This document shows, in pieces, positions 22,693 to 34,599 of a stretch of 64,000 nucleotides of DNA. A program made the translations under genes and the position numbers. Positions within the stretch are counted from its first letter, which is position 1. Each line of letters opens with the position of its first letter. Source of the DNA: Coniella vitis (Eukaryota > Ascomycota > Sordariomycetes > Diaporthales > Schizoparmaceae); NCBI GenBank assembly GCA_011317545.1, contig WUJK01000018.1, forward strand, positions 1-64,000. Reading direction: 5' to 3'. The notes below the pieces were generated by a model. The model did no database searches. It saw only the letters and a program-made list of their open reading frames with translations, and was not told where the DNA came from.

Positions 22693-23174
22693 AGGATTAC
22701 TTTATAAATAGATATATATAGCACCGGGGCTAGCATTAACCTATATATATAACGGAAGATTCCAAGGCTATATAACTTATTATAGTTACTTAGGGGCAGC
22801 GGCTATATCTCCGATGCTATTTATCTAAATCTATAGGGCTATAATATTCTTATTCTTACGCTATTTTTAGTTTTATATAACGGAGTATGTTTTTAGAAAT
22901 AAGAGTAGATTAATCTCCTTACTACTTTATTAGTATAATAATATACTTATAATACGTTTGCTAGTTTATATAGGAGCTCGGAATTCTTACCTATAGGTTT
23001 CGTTAAAGATAATATATCTATTATTACTAACGCAGATATAGGTACTCGAAAAGTCGACCCTAATTTATTTATATTATCTCTACTTAATTCGTAATTCTTT
23101 TTTAAGGAATCTTAATAATTACAGATTCTATTCACTTTAAAGTAGGTTCTTAGCTATTAGCTAATCACGCTAGT
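22693..23174. other. RIP-type AT-rich DNA downstream of the 2EXR gene
   Basis: CpA/TpG-poor sequence starts within a few bases of the stop codon. No reading frame or repeat family is recognised. Confidence 0.55.
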
Positions 23175-23354
23175 TATAATAATCCTTGCCTAAATCCTTG
23201 ATTCTGGAAGTACCTATAAGTTATATATTAACAGGTAGGGAAGTATTACCTTTAAGTCTTCGTACGTTATCGAGCAATATTAAGTAGTATAAGTAATTAA
23301 AAGGGATCACCTTATTATATAGAATAATACTTAGATTTATAACTAAAAATTATT
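23175..23354 (-). mobile_element. Truncated LTR fragment of the 7.57-kb Gypsy family
   Basis: Begins tataataatccttgcc and follows the LTR for about 180 bp before homology stops near aactaaaaattat. The other end of the LTR is absent. Confidence 0.85.
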
Positions 23355-24126
23355 AAACCAGATAGGGTGCTAAAATAGCAAAAATAGTTAGTTAGCAAAG
23401 CGGAAGATAACTACTACCGACCCTAATTAAACCTCCTCGCTTATCTATAGGTTCTAATTAGAAGTTAGATAACGCTTAAGCGCTTATAGAATATATAGAG
23501 AAGAGTATATAGGAGATATAGCTAATCCGTTAGAGTATTCGTATTAGAAGGAGATGGTTTTATAGGGACTTAAAGGGAAAAGAAACTACCTTAAAGCTAT
23601 TCTAGGCCTAAAGCTCTAAAAGTAAGCCCTATAAGGGTTAGATTAGAACGAGAAAAGAGTATATTTATTATCTACTTTATAAAAAGGCCTTTAGCTTAAT
23701 ATAGCTAGTTTAGGCTAGGTAATATAGTTAAACGAATATTTTATACTAAGTTTTAAAATATACCTCCCTTATAAGATTTATCCCTAAGGTAGTTAGGAGC
23801 GAAATCTTATATAAAAGAAAGAACCGAAAGATAAACTAAGCTCTAATTAGAAGCCGGTATTATCTAGAAGCTTAAATATAATCTAACCGACGTAAAGAAA
23901 AGGAAAAATATTAAGCAGAAAAGAACTAATATTAAATAGCTTAAATACTATCTAAATATTATAAACTATTACTAAAATAATATAAGATTATAAGTAAACC
24001 TTCTTAATAGATTTACTCTATACTTAATAAGTCCTAATTAGTTATTAATTTAAGTATTATCGACGATAAAGTTTTCCTATTTATCTTTAAATAAGGTAGA
24101 GATAGGATATCTTTATAAAGTAGGTA
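23355..24126. other. Unidentified RIP-decayed repeat
   Basis: CpA/TpG-poor DNA with two plus-strand frames that stay partly readable, interrupted mainly by TAA/TAG. One contains SIRIRRRWFYRDLKGKRNYL. I cannot assign a family. It forms the left flank of E3; aggta at 24122-24126 is the candidate left target duplication of E3. Confidence 0.35.
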
Positions 24127-24610
24127 TATAATAATCCTTGCCTAAATCCCGGATTCTGGAAGTACCTATAAGTTATATATTAGCAGGTAGGGAAGTATTA
24201 CCTTTAAGTCTTCGTACGTTATCGAGTAATATTAAGTATTATAAGTAATTAAGAGGGATTACCCTATTATATAAAATAATACTTAGATTTATAACTAAAG
24301 ACTATAAGGAAACTATCTAATAACTAGGAAATCTATCGTCCTTATATCCTTCCGTTATTCTATATTAAATACCCTATTTAACCCTAGATTATCTAGATTA
24401 TCTCGTAATCTTAATAATCCGGCTCTATTAGATTATCTAATAATTATAATAATCTAACCCTAATTAATTCGTATAACCCTAACCTTAACTTTATTATCCT
24501 ATATAATTTAATTATATAAGAGATCCCTATCGGTCCGTTAAGGTTCCGATTTATTAGTATATAGTTACGCTAGCTTATTCCTATAACCTATATAACCGTA
24601 AGTTATAATA
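24127..24610 (-). repeat. E3 3' LTR (type B, 484 bp)
   Basis: Minus-oriented, with the type B central segment. The complement of the purine tract (ttatctccctttt) follows at 24611. Confidence 0.92.
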
Positions 24611-24639
24611 TTATCTCCCTTTTATCGGTTTTTATCCCT

Positions 24640-25320
24640 AAAAACCTATAGTATTTCCGTAAATAATCCTACCTAATATTCTTACTTCGGATTATACCTT
24701 CCTAATTTATTATATCGTCGAGAATTAATAAAAATCGTTCTCGAAAGATTTCTTTATCGGTTACTCCTAAAACCGTTAAATATAACCTTCTTCTTTAATC
24801 TATTCTAAAGTATTATATAGAGATACCGACCTACTTTAATTATAAGGAACGGGGGCTTTCTTCTTATTAGATTTCCGCGATATATTCCGACCGCTATATT
24901 AAGTATATTTATTTAAATAAATCTCGCTACGATATATTAGGTCCTTCTCTATCTAATATTCGTATTATCTCTCGGTACTATTAGAAGATTAAGGATAAGA
25001 TAGAGGAACTAGACTAGGCTTAATATACTTTAGATATATATATAGATCGCCTTTATAAGTAGAAAAAGATATAGAGAGAGAAGATAGTACGGGCTATTCG
25101 TTAGGGCCTAGATTCTATAGAGGAGTTAGATCGTATAAAGCGTAAGGAGGCTGAAAAGGAGGCGGTAGTTTCGGTATTAGCGGGTTCTTTACCTAAAGCG
25201 TTTCCTAATTCGTTAATATAGGAGTTTAATACTATAAATTAGTCTACTATAGATTTTAATAGGTTATTAGATTTAATTAGCGCTTTTAATAAAGGGGGTT
25301 TATCGAATCGTTAGTAAGTT
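24640..25320 (+). pseudogene. E3 antisense coiled-coil ORF (variant ii), decayed
   Basis: The plus-strand frame, opposite to E3 pol, contains RYDILGPSLSNIRIISRYY, KIKDKIEELDQAQYTLDIYI, REKIVRAIRQGLDSIEELDR and a C-terminal NRLLDLISAFNKGG. It is the same variant as at 17185-17802. Its 3' end runs toward the pol terminus of the opposite strand. Confidence 0.65.
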
Positions 25321-25339
25321 TTCTAATTCTATCTATTAA

Positions 25340-25773
25340 TAAGTTATTCGCTAATTTTTATATTCTTTAATTAGATCTTTATAGATATTCTTTAGGGGTT
25401 TCTAAGTATTTTCTAAGTTATTATATCCTTTCTATTTAATAAGGTATTATTTTCTACGTCCGTATTTATATAAATTAAGGATTTATTTAACTTTATATTA
25501 TACTTATTCTAGTTCGATAATATCTATATCGTATAAGAGTTCTACGTCTACTAATGCTAATTTTAGAAGTAAAATATAGAAGATTAGGTATAAACGTATA
25601 TATAGGATTTCGAGTTTATAGTTAACTAGGGAAATTTATTATATAATCTTATAGGGTCCGAGTTTCTTATAATCGAGTTTATTACTAGGTTTAATAGTTT
25701 TAATATTTTTATAATTAAGGTAGACTTTATGTCCCTTCTATAAGATTAGTCCTTTAATTCTTTTCTAATTAGC
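25340..25773 (-). pseudogene. E3 pol C-terminal part with chromodomain
   Basis: The minus-strand reading matches the E1 pol end (IDIIEPEQV-type linker, then chromodomain). It stops at 25773, where E2 is inserted; the upstream part continues at 40924. Confidence 0.75.
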
Positions 25774-26229
25774 TATAATAATCCTTGCCTAAGTCCCGGA
25801 TTCTGGAAGTACCTATAAGTTATATATTAATAGGTAGGGAAGTATTACCTTTAAGTCTTTATACGTTATCGAGTAATATTAAGTATTATAAGTAATTAAG
25901 AGGGATTACCCTATTATATAAGATAATACTTAGATTTATAACTAAAGATTATAAGGAAAACTATCTAATAGCTAGGAAATCTATCGTCCTTATATCCTTC
26001 CGTTATTCTATTTATTAATACGTAGCTTATCTAAGCCTATTAATACCTATAGTTGCCTATTAACTATCCGATAGGTAATAGTAATCTCTTATAGGCTCTA
26101 CCCTAACCCTAATTATATTATCCGTATTCCTTATATAAGAGATCCCTATCGGTCCGTTAAGGTTCCGATTTGCTAGTATATAATTACGCTAGCTTATTCC
26201 TATAACCTATATATTTATAGGTTATAATA
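25774..26229 (-). repeat. E2 3' LTR (type A, 456 bp)
   Basis: Starts tataataatccttgcc, ends ataggttataata. The complement of the purine tract follows at 26230-26242. Confidence 0.93.
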
Positions 26230-26244
26230 TTATCTCCCTTCTAT

Positions 26245-27010
26245 CGGTCTTTATCCCTAAAGACCTATAGTATTTCCGTAAGTAATCCTACCTAATATTC
26301 TTACTCCGGATTATACCTTCCTAATTCGTTATATCTTCTAGAATTATAAAATCGTATACTACGAATCCGTCCTTATCTTTATCTAAAAAGCGTATTACTA
26401 CTTTAAATCGTTTTATATATATCGAAACCTAAGGTTACGAAGTTATACCTTATTCGTTATATCTAAAGGAGGGGTTAGTATATAAGATAGTTAATAATAT
26501 AAAAAGTTACGTATAGTATACTAAACGAAATCGTTCTTATAATACGTTACGAGTATTAGTATCCTCGTATAAGTAGTTTTTCTTAATAGTTCTTACTATA
26601 TTAATATTAACTCTTTCCTTAGTATTTAAGATTAATAATAAGTTAATACGTTTAGATAGTTATAAGTTAGAGGAGGAGGAGCGTTTATTTAAGCGTTAGA
26701 GGGAACTTACCGATATATAAGCTTATCTAATAGAGATTTTAGCTAGATTATCTTATTTAAAGAAGTAATAACGGTTTCTTTAGGAGAAGGGTATAAAGTT
26801 AGTAAATACTAGTTTAGAAGAGGAGGAGTATAAGCGAGTTACTAAGGCTATTTAAACCGTAGCTACTAAAAAGGCCGTTCTATCCGTATAGGATCCTTCG
26901 TTTAAGGGTACGGATTAGAATATATTAGCAGCGCCTAACGCTACGATTAATTAGTCCGGATTCGACTTAAGGAGTCCGAGTATAGATAGCTTTTAATAAG
27001 GGGTTTAATT
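26245..27010 (+). pseudogene. E2 antisense Cys/coiled-coil ORF (variant i), decayed
   Basis: The plus-strand frame parallels the antisense ORF of E1 (34600-35290): an N-terminal Cys-rich part around GYEVIPYSLY (CSLC in E1), a hydrophobic stretch (about 26570-26620, FFLIVLTILILTL-like), then a Glu/Arg-rich coiled coil. RIP stops are frequent. Confidence 0.65.
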
Positions 27011-27047
27011 ATTCCTATAGGTAGCTATTATAGTTAAAGATACGAGT

Positions 27048-27119
27048 AGTCTTATAGCTTAGTAGTTAGAGCTCCTAGTTTCTTATTAGGAGGTCCGGGG
27101 TTCGATTCCCTATAATACC
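27048..27119 (+). tRNA. tRNA-Arg(UCU)-like gene, RIP-altered copy in E2
   Basis: A 72-nt cloverleaf. A box tagcttagtag, anticodon arm cctag-tttctta-ttagg with anticodon TCT, B box ggttcgattcc. The acceptor stem agtctta/taatacc keeps five of seven pairs. It is antisense to E2 and lies between pol and the antisense ORF. A T run follows at about 27138. Confidence 0.55.
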
Positions 27120-27129
27120 TTCTCTATCT

Positions 27130-28256
27130 AAAGCTATAATAGCTTTTTATTTTTATATTCTTTAATAAGGTCTAGGTATACGTTCTTTAGGGGTTCCTAT
27201 ATATTTTCTGAATTATCGTATCCTTTCTATTTAATAAGATATTATTTTCCGCGTCTATATTTATATAAGTCGAGAATCTCTTTAACTTCGTATTATACTT
27301 ATTCTAGTTCGATAATATCTATATCGTATAAGAGTTCTGCGTCTATTAATACTAGTTTTAGAAGTAAAATATAGAAGACTAGGTATAAACGTATATATAG
27401 GATTTCGAGTTTATAGTTAACTAATAAAATCTACCGTATAATTTTATAAGGTCCGAGGTTTTTATAATCGAGTTTATTATTAGGTTTAATAGTTTTAATA
27501 TTTTTATAGTTAAGGTAGATTTTATCTCCCTTTTATAGGATTAATCCCTTAAGCCTTTTCTAATTAGTATATTTCGTTATTTATTCTTTAACGTCCTAAA
27601 GTATATATCGAGTATCTTCGTATAATTACTTAATTCTTCTAGCGTATTAGTCTACTATTTCTACGTTTCTACCTAATAGTATTTCGTAGTATACCGTAGG
27701 GTTATATCCGTAGAGTAGGAAGAATAGTAATTTCCCTATACTTATTATATCTACGTTATTATAAGCGAACTATACGGTTAGTAAAAGTTCGACCTAATTA
27801 TCTTATTCGTAGTTAATATAGTATTATAGATACTATTCTATAATCTAGTTAGTATATTCTATTTATCCGTTTATTTAAGGATAAAATGCTATAGATATAT
27901 ATTATATTATTCCGAGGTATTTAGTAAGAGAGATCTAGAATTTTAATATAAATTTTCTATCTCTATCTAATATAATTTCCTAAGGTATTCCGTAGTTAGC
28001 GATAATAATACGGAGGAATATATATACGAGTTCTTCTATAATACTACTTTCCTTATATAGTAGGAAATATACGTATTTACTTAGTCTATAAACTACTACT
28101 AAGATATTATCGTATTATACTTTAGTTAAGGGTTCTTATAAGAGAGGTAGCTTAGTAATAAAGTCTAGATTAATAGATAATTAAATAGTCGTAGGTATTA
28201 GTATAGGTTATAATAATCCGTAGGGTTTATATCGTTCTATTTTATTCCGTTTATAT
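27130..28256 (-). pseudogene. E2 pol 3' part: integrase and chromodomain
   Basis: The minus-strand reading aligns with E1 33300-34440: integrase core, C-terminal linker and chromodomain. Stops derive from Gln codons. The E1 insertion cuts it at the site atatc. Confidence 0.8.
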
Positions 28257-28261
28257 ATATC

Positions 28262-28717
28262 TGTTATGACCTATGAACATGCAGGTTACAGGAACAGGCC
28301 AGCGCAACTATATGCCAGCAAATCGGAACCTTAACGGACCGATGGGGATCTCTTATGTAAGGAATACGGATGATATAATCAGGGTTAGGGTAGAGCCTAT
28401 GAGAGATCACTATTGCCTATCGGACAGTTAGTGGGCAACTATGGGCATTAATAGGCTTAGATGGACCGCGCATTGATAAATAGAATAACGGAAGGATATA
28501 AGGACGATGGATTTCCTAGCTATTAGATAGTTTTCCTTATAGTCTTTAGTTGTGAATCTAAGTATTATTTTATATAATAGGGTAATCCCTCTTGATTACT
28601 TGTGATACTTGATATTGCTCGATAACGTACGAAGACTTAAAGGTAATACTTCCCTACCTGCTAATATATAACTTATAGGTACTTCCAGAATCCGGGATTC
28701 AGGCAAGGATCATTATA
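28262..28717 (+). repeat. E1 5' LTR (type A, 456 bp)
   Basis: Begins tgttatgacctatgaacatg, ends aggcaaggatcattata. Contains a TATA-like tcttatgtaagg and a gggttaggg motif near 28382. Differences from the 3' LTR are transitions. Confidence 0.96.
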
Positions 28718-30880
28718 TTTTCACAACTCTTATTCAGGACGGTCTACGTATACCTCTTGGGCAATATTAAGTATAGTAATAGCTCCTTAAACTCCTACCC
28801 CGTCCACCTTAGGCGAAGGACGTCGCTAGGTCGCAACCCAGGAAGATATAATACGCCAATTGATCGAACTTACTTAGCAACTCGCTGCACTCCGATAGGC
28901 TTAGGAACAGCAGAATCGTACTATCCATCGGTAGGCCCAGCAGCTCGAACAATACCAAGCTATAGCCGCTACACCCCTAGCGCCTATTATTCAAAACACT
29001 AGTAATAGCTATAAGATAGATAAACCTGCTATATATAACGGTAACCAGAAGATACTTTAAGGGTTCCTTACCTATTATAAGGCGTACTTCCTATATAACG
29101 TAGTATAATTTACCACTAAACCCGATAAAGTTATCCTAGCCGGAATATAACTCGAAAAGGATATACTTATCTGGTACGAACCCTTACTTTATGACTATAT
29201 TGAATATCTAGGCAACCTCGATCAACGTAAGACGACTACTAAGAATATATTCGATTTATTCGCAGGATTCGAACGTATCCTTAAGGAAATATTTAGCGAT
29301 CCTAACGAAGAACGGACTATAGCGTAGCAACTTATAGAACTTAAGCAGAATAAGTCTGCTTTAGCCTATATAGTCCGCTTTAAGCAACTCTTAGTACGCC
29401 TCCCTTAGGAAGATAAGAACCTTATAGAATACTACTATAAAGGACTTAAGGACGAGGTTAAGGACGAAATCTCTAAGCAGGACTAGCCCGAAGACTTTAT
29501 AATATTTAGCAATAACGCTATCCGTATCGATAACCGTCTCTATAAAAGACGTATAGAGAAAAGCAAAAAAGGAGGAAGCTATACTATATAGAGGAATTAC
29601 GCTAATATAGGACGGCGGATTTAACAGATAACTAACCGTAGCTTCTAGCAACGAGGTACGGCAGTTAGCGGCACTATATACTTAGGCCCTATAGAGCTCG
29701 ACGCAGCTTAACGTAAACCTATAAGTAAGGAATGCTTTAACTGTGGCAAGATAGGCCACTTCGTACGAGAGTGCCGATAACCCAAGAAACCCAGGGAATT
29801 CAAGAAAGTCCCCGAAGGACGATAAGCTAACATTATAATATACGAGATTACGGATTCCACTCCCAGCTAAAACCAGCTTCTAGAGCAAGCGTCGGACGAC
29901 TCCGATTATAGACTCCTTAACTGGACCTTCTATTATAAGGATAATTATATAACGTACCTCTTGGCAAAGTAAGGCTTAGGATAGTTCCCCCGGAAACCTT
30001 GTAAGGAACGATAAATTGCAGTTACCTAGAGAATACCTCTCCTAACGGATATCTCGCAGATTAATATTACGGAAATTACGGAATAATGGGAAACGCTTAG
30101 CATCGGTTAGAGTACTAGCACCTAACCTATTAACGAAGAAACGAGCTTAGAACTAGAAAGCTCTATAAACGAAGATACCGATAAAGGAGACGTATTCTAC
30201 CTTATCTATAGTATTATACTTAGAGAATTATTTAGGATAATAACCTGTTAAGACGAAACCCCCCTTATATAGGAAGACGCGCGAATTAATCACCTCTACG
30301 AAAAACACCACTAGATCGTATAGTTTGCCTGCATTATATATAATTGTAGATAATACTTTAAATATAAGGTAACTAACGAATAGTTCCCTACGCGCGAGAT
30401 AGGGCATAGTATTATCGCCTACGATAACGATAACAGCGATTATTACAAAGTACTTAGAATAAGGGGAAACTACGCTAGCATTAGCCTTATATATAACACC
30501 CCCTACGAATATACTACGCGATAAGTAAAATAGTACTAATGCACGATACCCCAGTACGCACCCCATACGTAAGAAAAAGCGCTCGATTAGCATAGAATAC
30601 GCGAATAGAAATAAAGGGAAAAGCTCGCGAAGCTTGTATACGTAGAACCTACGTACTATAGCTTCTATAAGCGCGCCGACTGCGTAGAATACCTAGCGGA
30701 TAAAGCGCGTACCTACTACGACCTTAAGGATAGTTAGCCCGGAGTATAGATTCCGTATACCGAAGAAGAAAATTAAGCGCGCCTATAGCGATAGGCCGCA
30801 GTACGTATACGATACGGAATATAATAAGCTAAGAACCTAGTATAGATAGTAGCTCTTAGAGTATAGTAAGGATAGTAGAA
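28718..30880 (+). pseudogene. E1 leader and gag
   Basis: The gag frame starts with a Gln-rich coiled coil (about 28845-28990; IRQLIELTQQLAALRQAQEQ once TAG is taken as Gln). The capsid core follows (IDKPAIYNGNQKI, LIWYEPLLYDYIEYLGNLDQ, IEYYYKGLKDEVKDEI). The zinc knuckle CFNCGKIGHFVREC (29733-29776) has the canonical C-x2-C-x4-H-x4-C spacing and is intact. Stops such as TAA in the capsid at about 29148 break the frame. The capsid packages element RNA; the knuckle binds nucleic acid. The exact start codon is unclear because the leader contains RIP changes. Confidence 0.85.
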
Positions 30881-30949
30881 CCCAAAAGGTAAGGATCGCC
30901 TATAAGGGATAATAAGCGATTAGGACTTACGGTAAAGTCCCTCTACGCG

Positions 30950-33900
30950 ATAAACAGCTCGACGTACGAACATTTGAAAATTATAGTACGAATCAACGAT
31001 AAATACTATATAGTACTCCTAGATAGCGGAGCGTAAGGAAACTTTATATCCCTAAGCGTTATTAATAGAGAACGGATACCTTGGAAGAAGAAGATGGAAC
31101 CCTATAAACTTAGCACTGTAGAAGGTATAGAAGTCGCTTACGGCTAAGGTATTATCGATATAGAATCTAATTAATTACCAGTTACGATCTACGGACGTAT
31201 AATACTAATAAACTTCGATATTACGGATACCGTATAATACGAGCTAATCTTGGGTATACTATGGTTAAGAAAGGAAAATCCTCGAATCGATTGGACTAAT
31301 GGCTATGTTTTATAGGATAAAGCGGATACCTAAGAGGCGGTTGTAATTAAAGGCGCGGGATCGGATTTAGTTATTAAGCGATACCTGGATAATAGGGGCT
31401 TAAACGAATTTATATATACCTCTAAATCGAGAAGAGCTAAGACGATAGCTACCCTAGGATACGATAAACCTCGATAGCTTATAGAGAAGGATCTAGTAAT
31501 AGTTAGTACCTAGTAGAAGAAGGGATATAGTAGATTAGGATACGATATGATAGGATTCTATAGATAGCAGGATATGTTATCGCGATAAGTTTAAGAAGGA
31601 ACTAAGTACGTATAACGATATCTCCTTGTGATGGCAACTATATAAGATGAAGATATGTTTAGAGACCTCTCCGGTATACCAGAAGAGTATCGGAAGTTTA
31701 TAAAACTATTTTAAGGAAAATTCGATAACGGCCTACTAGAGTACGGCCTATACGATTATGAGATCCTACTTAAAGAAGGAGAATAACTAAAGTTCTTTCC
31801 TATCTACGGATTAGATAAGGATAAACTTAAGGCACTTAGAGAATATATCGACGAAAATCTTAAGAAAGGCTATATTAGACCCTCCTATTTACCAGTAGGA
31901 TACCTAATCCTATTTATATTAAAGAAAAACGGTAAACTACGATTATACGTTAACTATCGGTAACTTAACGATATTATAATTAAGAATCGGTACCCCTTAC
32001 CTCTCTTTAAAGAACTTAGAGATAGACTTAGAGGAGCCTAATAGTTTACGGCCCTCGACCTTAAAGAAGGATACGTATATATTCGTATTAAACCTGGAGA
32101 AGAATAGAAAACAGCGTTCAGAACACGCTACGGATATTTCGAATACCTTATTATGCCATTCGGACTTACTAACGCCCCTGTATTATTCCAGGAAATAATA
32201 AACTTTATCTTACGCGAATACCTCGATTATTTTATAATCGCTTACCTAGACGATATCCTTATTTACTTAAAGATATTCGAGGAATACTAGAAGTACGTTA
32301 TAATAATCCTATAAGTCCTCCAAGATAATAAGATTTTAGTAAAACCTACTAAATATAACTGGAATACCTAAGAAGTTAACTACCTCGGATATACTATTAT
32401 ACTAGGGTATATATAAATGCAGAAAGATAAAGTATAGGCAGTTAGGGACTAGCCTATACCTTAGAACGTTAAGGACGTTAGAGCCTTCTTAGGCTATGCT
32501 AACTTCTACCGATAATTTATTAAGAACTATAGTAGCATTATAGCACTACTTATAGAACTTACGAAAAAGGATACTATCTTTAACTGGAACGAATAGGTAT
32601 AGAAAGCCTTTAGTATAATTAAGGACGTAGTTACGTTAGAACTAATCCTAGTCGAAGCAGACTAAGGCAAAGTTTTCGAGATCGAGATAGACGTATTAGA
32701 TTATATACTCGGTGGATAACTCGGATAACGAGACGATAAGGGACGACTATAGATAGTTAGCAATTTCAGTAAGAAATTAAACGGACTAGAACTTAACTAC
32801 GGAACGCCTGATTAGGAACTTATGGTAATAGTGGAAGCCTTTAGGGAATAGCGATACTACCTTATCGGCGCAAAACAACAAATTCTTATATATACGGATT
32901 ATAAGAATCTTTAGGTATTCACCTTAATAAAGCAGCTTAATAAACGATAAGTCAGATAGTACGAATTTCTATCCGAATTCGACTTTAAGATTATCTACCG
33001 TAAAGGTAAAGAAAACGAACGAGCAGACGCTCTTAGTAGACGGTTAGACTATAAGGATAGTAATAGCAAAAACCAGGATATTATAGTAATCTTTAGGGAA
33101 GATTCGGAAGGCAACCTTACTATGCTATCTATTACTAAAGAACTTAACGTAATACTACGTATCGAAGGAGAAATACTTAACCTCGATAATATAATAATAT
33201 CGGAACAAAACGACTATATTAGAAGTATCTATAGCGTACTAGTATATGGATACTAAGGAATTAGAGCAACCTATAAAAGGATCTAACGTTATTGGAATCC
33301 ACTAAGCCTTAAGAAACGAGTCATAGATATCGTTAACAACTGCGATATATATAAACGAAATAAGATAGAACGATATAAACCTTACGGACTATTATAACCC
33401 CTACCAGTACCTACGACTATTTAGTTATCTATTAGTCTAGACTTTATCACTAAGCTACCCCTCTTACGAGAACCCTTAACTTAGGTGCAGTACGATAGTA
33501 TCTTAGTAGTGGTTTGCAGACTGAGCAAGTACGTATACTTCCTACTATATAAAGAAAGTAGTACCGCAGAAGAACTCGTATATATATTCCTCCGTATTAT
33601 TATCGCTAACTACGGAATACCTTAGGAAATTATATTAGATAGAGATAGGAAATTTGTATTAAAATTCTGGATCTTACTTACTAAATACCTCGGAACGATA
33701 TAACGTATATCTACGGTATTCTATCCTTAGATAGACGGATAGATAAAACGTACTAACCAGATTATAGAATAGTATCTACGATACTACGTTAACTACGAAC
33801 AAAATAATTGGGTCGAACTCTTACCTACGGCATAATTCGCCTATAATAGTGCAGATATAACGAGTATAGGAAAATCACTATTCTTCCTACTCTATAGGTA

Positions 33901-34470
33901 TAACCTTACGGTATACTACGAAATACTACTAGGTGGAAACGTAGAAACGGCAGACTAATACGCCAGAAGAATCAAGCAATTATACGAAGATGCTCGACGT
34001 ATGCTTTAGGACGTTAAAGAACGAATAACGAAATACGCTAATTAGAAAAGGATTAAGGGATTAATCCTATAGAAGGGAGATAAAGTCTACCTTAACCGTA
34101 AAAACATTAAAACCACTAGACCTAGCGATAAACTCGACTATAAAAAACTCGGACTTTACAAAATTGTATAATAGATTTTACTAGTTAACTATAAATTGGA
34201 AATCCCATATATACGTCTATACCCAGTCTTCTATATTTTACTTCTGGAACTAGCACTAGCAGACGCAGAACTTTCGTACGATATAGATATTATCGAACCA
34301 GAATAAGTATAATACGAAGTTAAATAGATCCTCGACTTACGTAAACGCGGACGCGGAAAATAATACCTTATTAAATGGAAAAACTACGATAATTCGGAAA
34401 ACACTTAGGAACCACCAAAGAACGTATACCCAGATCTTATTAAAGAATACGAAAACAAAAAGTTATTATA
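30950..34470 (+). pseudogene. E1 pol: protease, RT, RNase H, integrase, chromodomain
   Basis: Protease: IVLLDSGAQGNFIS (about 31013-31055). RT: the YLDDILIY catalytic motif at about 32245-32268 is intact. RNase H/connection: YGTPDQELMVIVEAFREQRY, IYTDYKN and RKGKENERADALSRRLDYKD (about 32690-33060). Integrase core from about 33420 (SISLDFITKLPL), with DRDRKF and a final Glu in TNQIIEQYLRYYVNY. Chromodomain at about 34310-34440 (EVKQILDLRKRGRGKQYLIK, WKNYDNSE). Together these define a chromovirus whose integrase is expected to target heterochromatin. TAA/TAG stops interrupt the frame throughout, so no active enzyme is expected. Confidence 0.92.
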
Positions 34471-34485
34471 GCCTTAGATAGAGAA

Positions 34486-34557
34486 GGCACTATAGGGAAT
34501 CGAACCCCGGACCTCCTAGTAAGAAACTAGGAGCTCTAACTACTAAACTATAAGACC
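34486..34557 (-). tRNA. tRNA-Arg(UCU)-like gene, antisense in E1
   Basis: On the minus strand the 72 nt fold as a cloverleaf. Acceptor GGTCTTA/TAGTGCC (six of seven pairs counting G-U). D arm with A box TAGTTTAGTAG (TAGCTTAG in E2). Anticodon stem CCTAG/CTAGG with loop TTTCTTA, anticodon TCT. T arm with B box GGTTCGATTCC; one C-A mismatch that one RIP transition would explain. Position 37 is T rather than the usual purine. A TTTTT run lies about 30 nt downstream. The same 72-nt unit occurs in E2 and E5. Whether it is transcribed or charged is unknown. Confidence 0.6.
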
Positions 34558-34599
34558 ACTCGTATCTTTAACTATAATAACTACCTATAGGAACAACCA

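Noticed and set aside
28718..28745. Primer binding site complementary to the element's own tRNA-like gene
   Set aside because: The sequence inside the 5' LTR (tttcacaactc) does not match the complement of the tRNA-like 3' end; the priming mechanism cannot be read.
28757..29002. 81-codon plus-strand frame starting near the E1 leader
   Set aside because: Wrong frame; the true gag frame in this interval gives a Gln-rich coiled coil continuous with the capsid once RIP stops are accounted for.
29391..29651. 86-codon minus-strand frame with hydrophobic segments
   Set aside because: Antisense of the E1 capsid region, which has a clear gag frame on the plus strand.
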